A stretch of DNA of 64,000 nt from assembly GCF_037126435.1 (NCBI RefSeq), contig NZ_CP147020.1:2035293-2099292 (forward strand), given 5' to 3'. A model generated the notes under the pieces. The model was not told where the DNA came from. It did no database searches and saw only the letters and a program-made list of their open reading frames with translations. This DNA comes from Bernardetia sp. ABR2-2B (GTDB lineage Bacteria; Bacteroidota; Bacteroidia; Cytophagales; Bernardetiaceae). A program made the translations under genes and the position numbers. This document shows positions 36,120 through 44,971 of the stretch, one piece after another; within the stretch, counting starts at the first letter, position 1, and every line of letters begins with the position of its first letter.

Positions 36120-38262
36120 TTGCCACTTTTCTCAAAACATTATTTTTTAGGATATTTATTTTTTGCGTTCGTATTAAATTTACTTACTTCTTATGCTGCA
36201 TTCTCTCAAAACGATGTAGCAAATTTTTCTGTGCAAATTTGTGGAGACAATAAAGTAACTTTTGAAAATTTAGATGGTAACTGTTTTGAAGAGGTAACTC
36301 CTGATTCGCTATCAAAAGCAAAATACGAGGATAAAAACAGAATTTGGCTGAAAGTTTTAGTAAAAAATGAACAGATAAAATTTATTGTTTTCGATAATAA
36401 ATTAGATTCTATTGTAGCTTATCAAAAAGAAAAATGCCTACTTACTGGACGTTTAGTTCCACTTTCTGAAAAGCAGTTAGACATCAGTACAGAGATAAAC
36501 GCTATTCAACTACTTGACTACTCAAAACCTATTTATATAGATTAGTAGTAGAAAACTTCCTATCGAACCCAAGATAGAGCTACTTACAGAAAAAGAGTTT
36601 AACCAAAATTATCTCAAACCACGCCTAAAAACAACGTTGATTCAAACATTCTTTCAAGGAATGTTATGGATTATTTTACTCTACAATTTTTTCTTATTTC
36701 TTTCTAGCAGAGAAAAAGTTTACCTCGCCTACGTCTTATATATTTTTGGTTTTTCGATGTTTTCAAGCCAAAACACTGGACTTTTGATAGATTATATCTT
36801 GCCAGAATACCCACATACTGCCTATTTTTTCAGAGTAACAGGTTTGTGTATCATTTTTATAGCCTACTCGTGGTTTATTCTTACATTTTTGCCTTCCCAC
36901 ACTATCAATAGTTTTTGGAGAAAATTCCTTAAAGTTTTGATGATAGCACAAATACTTATCACGCTTGTTTATATTGCTGCTGTCTATTTCCTTGAGAATA
37001 TTCCTCTTTACTCAGGTCTTTCTATTCCTATTTCAGCGATTGTGATGCTATTTATGATTATCTTTTTTATTCATTTAGCTACAAAATATTGGAAAAATAC
37101 ACTTGTAAAATATTTTCTTATAGGTTCTTTGTTTGTCATTGGAGGAGGGTTTATTTCAAATGCTTTGCGCTTGGTCAAACTTGACTTTATAAAAGATGTA
37201 TATACAATCGTTCAGGCAGGTGGAGTGCTAGAAATTTTAGTTTTTTCGCTTGGTTTAGGGTATAGGGTAAAAAAACTAGAAAAAGAAAATGCCAAGATTT
37301 TAGAAAACCAAAATCAAATGTTGGAGGAAAAAGTAAAAAAACGAACACAAGAAATCTCTCAAAAGCAAGAAGAAATTTTGGTACAAAACGAAGAATTACA
37401 TCAGCAGCAAGAGGAAATTATTTCTCAAAGAGATTACATAGAAACTCAAAATAGCCAACTCAAACAAACCAATACACAATTTACTGATAGTGTGCGTTAT
37501 GCAAAGACAATACAAGAAGCTATTTTACCTTTTGGCAAACGACTAACTTCTAATTTTGAAGAACACTTCGTACTTTTTCGTCCTCGTGATATTGTAAGTG
37601 GTGATTTTTATTGGATTTATGAAACTTCTGATTCTATTACTAAAGAAAAAATAATTTTAATTGCTGCCTTAGATTGTACAGGACATGGCGTTCCGGGGGC
37701 TTTTATTTCTTTGATTGGCTTTGCACTTCTCAATGAAATTGTAGCTAAAGAACACATTATTTCTCCTGCCAAAATCTTAAAACGCTTAGACGAACGTTTG
37801 CAAGAAGCCTTAAAGCAAAAACAAACTAATAATATGGACGGAATGGATGTGGCTTTATGTTCTGTAAAAAAAATGAATGCGAATAACGAATTTGAAGTTG
37901 TTTTTTCAGGTGCAAAGCGTCCTTTGTATTATATAGAAAATAAAGAACTAAAAGAGCTAAAAGGAAACAAAATCTCGGTGGGAGGAATCACTAAGAAAAA
38001 AGAAAGAACAAAAGTTACCTTTGAAGAACAAAAAATCACTCTATCAAAAAACGATAAAATCTACCTCACAACAGATGGTTTTGCAGACCAAAATGATAAA
38101 GACAAACAAAAAATAGGTTCACTTCAATTACAAGAAATAATAAAAGAAAACCACAACTTATCTCTTTCAGAACAGAAGACGAAATTAGAAGAGACTTTAG
38201 ACCATCATCAAGGAAAAGAAGAACAACGTGATGATATTACTATTTTGGGTGTGAAACTTTGA
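36120..38262 (+). pseudogene. 7TMR-DISM / SpoIIE phosphatase, paralogue 3, frameshifted
   Basis: From a TTG at 36120 the frame encodes a signal peptide and the DISMED2 domain, then hits stops at 36543 (SKPIYID, stop). Another frame continues without a gap as ISSRKLPIEPKIELLTEKEF, matching ISSREYPISTGFEVLNEKNF of paralogue 2. It runs through the seven helices, coiled coil and PP2C domain to 38262. The break lies in TATATAGATTAGTAGTAG and looks like a 2-bp loss (or 1-bp gain). The second part is intact and has a TTG at 36637, so a protein lacking its sensor domain could still be made. A sequencing error cannot be excluded. Confidence 0.85.
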
Positions 38263-38431
38263 TTTTCTACTCTACTTCTCGTAGAAGCTTATCCATATAG
38301 CTGCAAGATGTTAGGTAGTTTGCTTTTCAGGTTCACTAATATTTAAAAATTTCTGATAGGTTTTTGATTGAGCGCAAAGACAATAAAAAAAAGAAAAACC
38401 GTTATAAGAACATTATTATCAAAGTAATTTA

Positions 38432-39331
38432 ATGTTTATGACGATGAAAAAATCAACAAAAGTAACTCTATGGATTAAGCTTTCTATACCTTTATTCTTT
38501 ACTCTTTTTATCACTTCATTTTTAAAGGCGCAAGAATACGGAGATTATACAAATGATGGCTACAATCATAAGTCAGTTCGTCCTGTTCACGAATCTCATA
38601 TTGACTATCAAAAAAGCCTTTGGTACAGAATTTCATTGAGAGAAACACAAAATCGTCCGTTTTTCGCAGAAAAAAATGAAATAACAAAACTTATCATCGA
38701 TGCTGTAAAGTTAGGAATTGTTACTCCTTATCAAAATGATTCACTAAGAAACCACATGAGCAGGGAACAGTTTTTAAGCAATATTCACCTACACGAATCA
38801 GAATTAAACCTTACAGAAGAACAAATTTTTGGCTGTTGGGGAGGCTTTTTGGATAAAGATTTAGAAAATGATGATAACACTTGGGGAACAGAACTAGACT
38901 CTAGTTCTTCTGATGAGTATTATGCTAATCAGTTTTATATTTTGGAAACAAAAACAAATCAGTTTTTTGATAAAAATCGTAGCCGAATGATAAACGATAT
39001 TCAAACTATTAGCATCATTCTTCCTGCTGAAATGAATCCAGCCACAGGACTTGAAACAACAATTGCTACATTCTCTTACAAAGAATTGGTACAGAGTCTT
39101 TTTAGAAATAATTCATCTGCTATTTATTACAATCAGAGAAATAATCAAGCACACCGAAACTTAGAAGAAGCCTTTGATTTGATGCTTACAAACGGGCGAC
39201 TTATAAAATATCAAAATGCAGATGATGATTATATAATGGATATTTATGAAAACTATAATCAAACGCTTTTAGTCGCCCAGAATTATGAAGCCACAATGCT
39301 AGAATACGAAAGTAACTTGTGGGAAAACTGA
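38432..39331 (+). CDS. GldN-like gliding motility / T9SS protein
   Basis: 299 residues with a signal peptide (ending FLKAQ, about 34 residues from the first ATG; ATGs at 38438 and 38444 are better alternatives). The GldN/PorN pattern is visible: RPVHESHIDYQKSLWYRISL, LRETQNRPFF, then LIIDAVKLGIVTPYQND, and a C-terminal region with FYILETKTNQFFDKNRSRM. GldN works with GldK in a periplasmic ring of the type IX machine. Here the gene is not beside gldKLM, which is unusual; it stands alone between the SpoIIE paralogues and purD. Confidence 0.75.
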   Translation: MFMTMKKSTKVTLWIKLSIPLFFTLFITSFLKAQEYGDYTNDGYNHKSVRPVHESHIDYQKSLWYRISLRETQNRPFFAEKNEITKLIIDAVKLGIVTPYQNDSLRNHMSREQFLSNIHLHESELNLTEEQIFGCWGGFLDKDLENDDNTWGTELDSSSSDEYYANQFYILETKTNQFFDKNRSRMINDIQTISIILPAEMNPATGLETTIATFSYKELVQSLFRNNSSAIYYNQRNNQAHRNLEEAFDLMLTNGRLIKYQNADDDYIMDIYENYNQTLLVAQNYEATMLEYESNLWEN

Positions 39332-39436
39332 TTTTAATTTTTTTTTACGAAAGTTTTGATACTATCTTATTAAGTCTGTAATTTCAAGTGTGAAATTATA
39401 ATCAAAATTTGAAGTGATTCTACCATTGATTTTTTG

Positions 39437-39444
39437 TAGTTTTG
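39437..39444 (+). promoter_or_regulatory. Possible -7 box upstream of purD
   Basis: TAGTTTTG fits TAnnTTTG and lies 57 bp before the purD ATG. No well-placed -33 TTG is clear, so this is tentative. Confidence 0.35.
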
Positions 39445-39500
39445 TTTGATTAGAGAAAATTAATTATAAAATTCAGAAACACTACAAAATTCATTTTTTT

Positions 39501-40778
39501 ATGAACGTCTTAATCATCGGTTCAGGAGGAAGAGAACACGCCTTTGCTTGGAAAATTGCTCAAAGCTCACTTTGTGATAACCTTTATATCGCTACTGGAA
39601 ATGCTGGAACATCGCAAGTAGGAACAAATGTAGCCATCAAACCTACCAATTTTGAGCGTTTGGGTTCTTTTTGTGAAGAAAGTGATATTGATTTGGTAGT
39701 TGTCGGAAATGAAGAACCTCTCGTAAAAGGAATTGTAGATTATTTTAAAAATGATAATTCACTCAAAAACATTCGAATTATTGGAGCAAATCAGCAGGGC
39801 GCACAGTTAGAGGGAAGCAAGGATTTTGCAAAGAATTTTATGAATAAAAATAATATTCCGACGGCAAAGTCAGAAACATTCACAAAAGAATCTATTCAAA
39901 AAGCAAAAGAATATATTGATACCTTGTCCATTCCAGTTGTTTTGAAAGCTGATGGACTAGCAGCAGGAAAAGGCGTTGTGATTGCTCACTCAAAAGAAGA
40001 AGCTACCAAAACGCTTGATGAAATGCTTTTAGATGAAAAATTTGGAGAAGCAAGTAGTAAAGTAGTCATTGAAGAATTTTTAGATGGAATTGAAGTTTCT
40101 TTGTTTGTTCTTACAGATGGAAAAGATTATGTTTTGTTGCCAGAAGCCAAAGATTATAAGCAAATTGGAGAGGGAAATACAGGACTAAATACAGGAGGAA
40201 TGGGTGCAGTTTCGCCAGTTCCTTTCGTTACGGAAGAGTTTATTAAAAATGCAGAGGAAAAAATCATAAAGCCAACACTTCAAGGACTTCAAAATGAAAA
40301 TATAGATTATTGTGGTTTTATTTTTATTGGGCTGATGGTAGTGAAAAACAAAGCGTATGTTTTGGAATACAATGTCAGAATGGGCGACCCAGAAACAGAA
40401 GTAGTTTTGCCACGTATAGAATCTGACTTTTTGGCTTTGTTGGATGCAACAGCAAAGAAACAATTAGGAAATCACTCTCTCAAAATTTCCAAAAAAGCTG
40501 CTACTACAATTATGCTTGTTTCGGGAGGTTATCCAGAAGATTATGAGAAAGGAAAATTAATAAAAGGACATACAAATCTTCAAAAAAATGTAATTGCATT
40601 TCAAGCAGGAACGAAAGAAGATGAAGGACAAATATTCACAAATGGAGGACGAGTGATTGCCCTTACTGCACTTGCAGACACAGCAGAGGAAGCTCTAGCA
40701 GCATCAAATCACGCAGCCGAGCAAGTTGATTTTGAAGGAAAATATTATCGTAAGGATATTGGAAAAGATTTGTTTTAA
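39501..40778 (+). CDS. purD: Phosphoribosylamine--glycine ligase
   Basis: 425 residues, full family length. PurD joins glycine to 5-phosphoribosylamine using ATP, the second step of purine synthesis, in the cytoplasm. Visible motifs are the N-terminal MNVLIIGSGGREHAFAWK, GSKDFAKNFM, the ATP-grasp VLKADGLAAGKGV, NTGGMGAVSPVPF and VLEYNVRMGDPE with the metal-binding Glu/Asn. It is a single gene, closed by a strong bidirectional terminator shared with the convergent oxidoreductase gene. Confidence 0.97.
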   Translation: MNVLIIGSGGREHAFAWKIAQSSLCDNLYIATGNAGTSQVGTNVAIKPTNFERLGSFCEESDIDLVVVGNEEPLVKGIVDYFKNDNSLKNIRIIGANQQGAQLEGSKDFAKNFMNKNNIPTAKSETFTKESIQKAKEYIDTLSIPVVLKADGLAAGKGVVIAHSKEEATKTLDEMLLDEKFGEASSKVVIEEFLDGIEVSLFVLTDGKDYVLLPEAKDYKQIGEGNTGLNTGGMGAVSPVPFVTEEFIKNAEEKIIKPTLQGLQNENIDYCGFIFIGLMVVKNKAYVLEYNVRMGDPETEVVLPRIESDFLALLDATAKKQLGNHSLKISKKAATTIMLVSGGYPEDYEKGKLIKGHTNLQKNVIAFQAGTKEDEGQIFTNGGRVIALTALADTAEEALAASNHAAEQVDFEGKYYRKDIGKDLF

Positions 40779-40781
40779 GAC

Positions 40782-40827
40782 GTAAACTCCAAGCATTTTT
40801 TATTAATGCTTGGAGTTTTTTTTGGTT
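40782..40827. terminator. Bidirectional terminator between purD and the oxidoreductase
   Basis: A perfect stem AACTCCAAGCATT/AATGCTTGGAGTT, extended by an outer GTAAAC/GTTTAC pair, with A and T runs on both sides. It lies between convergent genes. Confidence 0.9.
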
Positions 40828-41810
40828 TACGGAATCAACAAGACTTTACTAGAACTTTTTCCACTTTCCAAAAAATTGTGAGCCTGTTTTCCTTCTGAAA
40901 GTTTGAATTTTACAGGAGGTTTTATATTAATTTTACCTTCTTTAATCCAATCAAAAAGTTCTTTTGCTCGTTTTTGTCGTTGTTCTTCTGAATTGAGATA
41001 ACTCCAAAGGTCGTCACCTGTAAGGGTCTTGCTAGTATCCATCAACATTCTAGGATCAACAGGTTTTGGGTCGCCTCCACTCATTCCATAAAAAACGATA
41101 TGCCCACACTCTTTCGTAACTTCAAAACTATCTTCTAAAGTGATTCCAACACTATCATAAACTACATCAACTCCTTTTTGATTTTTGACTTTTTGAGAGA
41201 TTTCTAAAACTTCTTTTTTCCAACCTTCATTCAGTAGTAGAGCATAATCAGCTTTTTGTTCTCTGATAACTTCCAATTTACTTTCACTTCTTGTAAGTCC
41301 AATCACAGTTGCTCCCTTATTTTTACAGATTTGAGTAAGTATCTGTCCTACTCCTCCAGAAGCTGCATGGACAAGTACAATTTCATTTTCTTCAATCTTA
41401 TGACTATCAGTTGCTAAATAATGAGCTGTTAGTCCTTGCAATAAAACAGATGAAGCAAGTTCAAAGTTTATATTTTCATCAATAGGAATTATATGAGATT
41501 CTGGAACAGCTACTAATTCAGCATTAGCAAAAGGAACATCTGTAAAGGCTACACGTTGTCCTACTTTATAGTTATCTGAGTTTGATTTTTGAATAATTCC
41601 AGCTCCTTCATAACCAGCAATAAAAGGAGGATTTCCTTTTAAGTGATAATTTCCTTTTCTGCGATAAATATCTGCATAATTTAGTCCAATAGCTTTCATC
41701 TCTACTAAAACTTCATTGTCTTCCAATGTAGGAACTTTAATATCTATGTACTTAAGAACATCTGAACCTCCGAACTCGGAAAAAGTAAGAGCTTTCATTT
41801 TATTTTCCAT
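40827..41810 (-). CDS. Quinone oxidoreductase (zinc-independent MDR family)
   Basis: 327 residues. The GroES-like N-terminal half has MKAIGLNYADIYRRKGNY and GYEGAGII; the Rossmann NADPH-binding motif VLVHAASGGVGQ lies at about 146-156. The catalytic zinc ligands of true alcohol dehydrogenases are absent, which places it with QOR-type enzymes that reduce quinones or enones with NADPH. The start could also be Met5 (KALTF follows). It is monocistronic, with 288 bp of AT-rich DNA between it and the divergent lipoprotein gene. Confidence 0.9.
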   Translation of the reverse strand: MENKMKALTFSEFGGSDVLKYIDIKVPTLEDNEVLVEMKAIGLNYADIYRRKGNYHLKGNPPFIAGYEGAGIIQKSNSDNYKVGQRVAFTDVPFANAELVAVPESHIIPIDENINFELASSVLLQGLTAHYLATDSHKIEENEIVLVHAASGGVGQILTQICKNKGATVIGLTRSESKLEVIREQKADYALLLNEGWKKEVLEISQKVKNQKGVDVVYDSVGITLEDSFEVTKECGHIVFYGMSGGDPKPVDPRMLMDTSKTLTGDDLWSYLNSEEQRQKRAKELFDWIKEGKINIKPPVKFKLSEGKQAHNFLESGKSSSKVLLIP

Positions 41811-42098
41811 ATTAATTATTAATCGTGTGTAAAAAAAATATTAGGTTATAGTTGAATGAATTAAGGTTTGCAATGATACATTTTTTTATTATATAATTAA
41901 ATTATTTTCGTATCTTTTTTGATAGTATTTATTTTGAGTTAATAGTTACAATGTTGCTCATTAATTCTATAATCTAACTCCAAGATATTCAGAACTTTAA
42001 AAACTCTTCTTATAGGAAATAAAACTTCTTACCCAATTATCAAAGTAAATTTCACGTTCTGTTAGGACATATAACCTCTAGCAACTACTTCTATACCT

Positions 42099-42977
42099 AT
42101 GAAAAAAACTATTTATTCTTTCACTTCATTTTTTTGTTTTTGTATTCTACTTTTTTCTGCTTGTGGAAAAAATTCTGCTTCCAAAACTGATATAAATGAT
42201 ACAGATTCTTTGACTCATCAAGCTTTTGAAAAAAATGAAACTGATGATACTGCGATAAAGAAAATTACTTACGAAATCTTCACGGATAGTGGAACAGTTG
42301 ATTTGCCCAAAATAGAACCTTCTATGCCTGATTTTGGAACTTCTTTTAAAGAACAGATTTTAGTAGTTACGGAAGTTCCTAGCCAAACCAACTTGGAAGC
42401 TATTCAAACCATTTTACAAAAAAAACAAAACTACTCTGGAGATGCAAAAGAAGCATTAGTCAAAAAGAAAAAAGAGTATTTTGATTTTTACATAGATGCA
42501 AACTCCGAAGAAATAATTGGAATGTCAGCAGATTGGGAACAAAACAAAACTATAAGTGTCATCTATAATGACAATTATTTTACAACAATAGGTTTTTATT
42601 TAGATGAATATGGAGGTGGCGCACGTTCGTATTACACAGACACTTACCTAACTTTGGATTTAAAAAATAGTAAACAGGTTACTTTATCTGATATTTTTGA
42701 TAAAAATGGAATTTCACAACTCACACAAAAACTGACAGTTAAGGCAAAAGAAATAGTAGAGAAAGAGGGAGCTTCTTCTATGGAAGATTATGGTTTTTTA
42801 GTAGAGAAAGTAGAACCAACAGAACGATTTTTTTTTACTGATAAAGGAATTGAATTTAGCTACCTTCGTACTGAAATAACAGTTGGTGCTATGCCTCCAC
42901 CTACTTTTTTATTGACTTGGAATGAATTAAAAGATATAGTCAAAGCTGATGCTTCAGTTCGTTCTTTGATGAAATAA
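42099..42977 (+). CDS. Lipoprotein with RsiV/DUF3298-like domain
   Basis: 292 residues with a lipoprotein signal (IYSFTSFFCFCILLFSAC; lipobox FSAC) and an acidic linker. The body has the DUF4163/DUF3298 order: an N-terminal part around KKKEYFDFYIDANSEEI, then YFTTIGFYLDEYGGGARSYY (the DUF3298 GGAHp-like motif), TLDLKNSKQVTLSDIFDKNG, and FFFTDKGIEFSY with a C-terminal strand ending TFLLTWNEL. The same fold occurs in the lysozyme-sensing anti-sigma factor RsiV and in PdaC. Its stop codon overlaps the ATG of the radical SAM gene by one base. Confidence 0.8.
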   Translation: MKKTIYSFTSFFCFCILLFSACGKNSASKTDINDTDSLTHQAFEKNETDDTAIKKITYEIFTDSGTVDLPKIEPSMPDFGTSFKEQILVVTEVPSQTNLEAIQTILQKKQNYSGDAKEALVKKKKEYFDFYIDANSEEIIGMSADWEQNKTISVIYNDNYFTTIGFYLDEYGGGARSYYTDTYLTLDLKNSKQVTLSDIFDKNGISQLTQKLTVKAKEIVEKEGASSMEDYGFLVEKVEPTERFFFTDKGIEFSYLRTEITVGAMPPPTFLLTWNELKDIVKADASVRSLMK

Positions 42978-44017
42978 TGCGACTCAATTTTTATATGAAT
43001 AAAAACCAAATTCAAGATGGAATAATTTATCTCAAAACGCTTACTTTCAAACGTTTTTGGAATGGCGTTTTGTTACTTTTTAGTTATTATATCTCCAAAA
43101 TCACAAAGCAAAATTACCAAAAAGGTTTTCCGATAAGCATTGCTTTTGAGCCTACAACAACTTGCAATCTGAAATGTCCTCATTGTCCGTCTGGACTTCG
43201 ACAGTTTTCTCGCCCTACTGGAAATGCAAGTAATGCTATTTTTGAAAAATTATTAAATGAAATTTCTCCTTATCTGACCTATCTTATTTTTTATTTTCAA
43301 GGAGAACCCTATATCAATAAGCATTTTTTGGATTGGGTAAAACTAGCTAATGAGAAGAATATTTATACAGCTACTTCTACAAATGCTCATTATCTGACAG
43401 AAGAAGTGGCAGAAAAAACAGTTTTATCAGGACTTTCTCGGCTTATTATTTCTTTAGATGGAGCAAATCAAGAAACCTACAAAAAGTATAGAATTGGAGG
43501 AAATATCGATAAAGTATGGAAAGGAATTGAAAATGTAGTCAAACACAAGAAAAAACACAAGAGCAAAACGCCTTTTATTATGCTTCAATTTATCGTCTTC
43601 AAACACAACGAACACGAAATAGAACAAATAAAATCAATAGGGAAAGAATTAGGAATTGATAAAGTAGTCATCAAAACAGCACAAATTTATGATTATGAAA
43701 ATCAAACTGATTTTATTCCAGAAGATGGGAAGTATAGTCGTTATAAAAAGGAAAATGAAAAAGTAACTCTAAAGAATAATTTAGAAAATAGCTGTTGGAA
43801 GATGTGGCATTCGTGTGTCGTTACGTGGGATGGAAAGGTAGTTCCTTGTTGTTTTGATAAAGATGCTACTCATCATTTGGGAGATTTAGAAAAGTATTCC
43901 TTCAATGAAATTTGGCAAAATGAAACCTATTCTGAATTTAGAAATTCATTATTACAATCAAGAAAAGAGATCGAAATTTGTAAAAACTGTACAGAAGGAA
44001 CGAAGGTTTGGGTGTAG
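42977..44017 (+). CDS. Radical SAM / SPASM-domain enzyme
   Basis: 346 residues. The radical SAM Fe-S motif CxxxCxxC is TCNLKCPHC (Cys63, Cys67, Cys70), followed by FYFQGEPYINK (a GGE-like motif) and LIISLDGANQETYKKYR. The C-terminal SPASM region supplies further cysteines: SCWKMWHSC, VVPCCFD and EICKNCTEG. Such enzymes modify peptides or small molecules. ATG at 42977 overlaps the upstream lipoprotein stop; Met7 (42995) is another start. The translational coupling suggests joint expression with the lipoprotein, but no precursor peptide is seen nearby. The family also includes enzymes unrelated to peptides. Confidence 0.88.
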   Translation: MRLNFYMNKNQIQDGIIYLKTLTFKRFWNGVLLLFSYYISKITKQNYQKGFPISIAFEPTTTCNLKCPHCPSGLRQFSRPTGNASNAIFEKLLNEISPYLTYLIFYFQGEPYINKHFLDWVKLANEKNIYTATSTNAHYLTEEVAEKTVLSGLSRLIISLDGANQETYKKYRIGGNIDKVWKGIENVVKHKKKHKSKTPFIMLQFIVFKHNEHEIEQIKSIGKELGIDKVVIKTAQIYDYENQTDFIPEDGKYSRYKKENEKVTLKNNLENSCWKMWHSCVVTWDGKVVPCCFDKDATHHLGDLEKYSFNEIWQNETYSEFRNSLLQSRKEIEICKNCTEGTKVWV

Positions 44018-44033
44018 AATAAAAAACGCCACA

Positions 44034-44141
44034 ACTTATTGAGAAATGATTTATATGATTTTTATGATGAGTGAAGATAAATGCAAATTTGTATGTGTTA
44101 TCTTGTAATTGTCATATTAATCATATAAATCACTCGCTAAT
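44034..44141. repeat. MITE-like inverted-repeat element, copy B
   Basis: AATGATTTATATGATT on the left faces AATCATATAAATCACTCGC on the right; this copy lacks the CGATAGCTCGGCGAAGCC piece of copies A and C. It lies in the short gap between the radical SAM gene and the convergent DUF697-like gene and could act as a bidirectional terminator. Confidence 0.8.
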
Positions 44142-44151
44142 TTTTATTGTA

Positions 44152-44877
44152 TTAACTCATAATTTTCTTTTTCATGCGTTCGTATTCTTCATCTGTCAAG
44201 ATTCCTTTTGCTTTAAGGTCGTTGAGTTCAGCAATTTTGGCTTCTTTTAATGCTTGTTCTTCTTCACTTTCTTTTTCCTCTTTATTTTTCTGATTTTCGC
44301 CTGATTTATTTTGAAACTGGTGTTCATATTTTCCATCTTTAGGAGCATTTGGGTCAGTTTCCATTGTTGGCTTATCTTTTTTTCCTAAATCTGTTTTTAG
44401 ATTTTCATCTTCGCCATTCATAGAATTTTTAGCCTTATCTCTCATATCAGCAGCATATTCTTTTCCTTGCTCAAACTTTTCTTTGTAGAAAGTTTTGAAT
44501 TTTTCGGTATCAATATCAAATAAATCTCCTCCAGACTCAAAGTGCTGGACAAAGACACTTCCTATTGCATAAGTAGAAGCTCCCGACAAAACCACCATTG
44601 CACCACCTCCTAAGAAAGAACCAATGATTGGAATCGTTTTGACAGCCGATGCCCCCATACGAACAAGTGTACCTCCTGCAAGAACAGAGATAAGAGATTT
44701 TCCCATATTTTCACTCATTTCAAAACCATATAGATTCGAAACTTGCTTTAACATTTCATACTGCATCGCTGAAACAGCAATTGTATCTACAAAAGGAATT
44801 GGAATTGCCCCCATTCCCATAGACCATAAAACGTGTTTTTGAACGATACCTTCGGCTTGAACTTTAGCTTGACTCAT
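44152..44877 (-). CDS. DUF697-like membrane-associated protein with SHOCT-like end
   Basis: About 241 residues from the ATG at 44877; a start at 44952 adds 25 unlikely residues. The first ~120 residues resemble DUF697/YcjF-type domains: ALWS-like HVLWSMGMGAIPIPFVDTIA, AMQYEMLKQVSNLYG, and glycine-rich hydrophobic segments around GSFLGGGAMVVLSGASTYAI. A charged linker (about 160-210) leads to a SHOCT-like helix pair (LNDLKAKGILTDEEYERMKK). The protein is likely attached to the inner membrane; its function is unknown. Confidence 0.75.
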   Translation of the reverse strand: MSQAKVQAEGIVQKHVLWSMGMGAIPIPFVDTIAVSAMQYEMLKQVSNLYGFEMSENMGKSLISVLAGGTLVRMGASAVKTIPIIGSFLGGGAMVVLSGASTYAIGSVFVQHFESGGDLFDIDTEKFKTFYKEKFEQGKEYAADMRDKAKNSMNGEDENLKTDLGKKDKPTMETDPNAPKDGKYEHQFQNKSGENQKNKEEKESEEEQALKEAKIAELNDLKAKGILTDEEYERMKKKIMS

Positions 44878-44971
44878 AATTTTGTTGTGATTGATAATTT
44901 TTGATGAATTTTTAGAATAACTGTATAATAGACTAATAACGTAAAGAGACAAATGAAGTTTTGAATAATTC

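Noticed and set aside
36535-36550. Programmed ribosomal frameshift in SpoIIE paralogue 3
   Set aside because: No slippery heptamer or stimulating structure was seen, and the intact paralogues need no shift; a plain indel is simpler.
42977-44017. SPASM enzyme as the maturase of the leader peptide at 10268
   Set aside because: The two genes are about 33 kb apart with no shared element, and the peptide has no diagnostic link to this enzyme.
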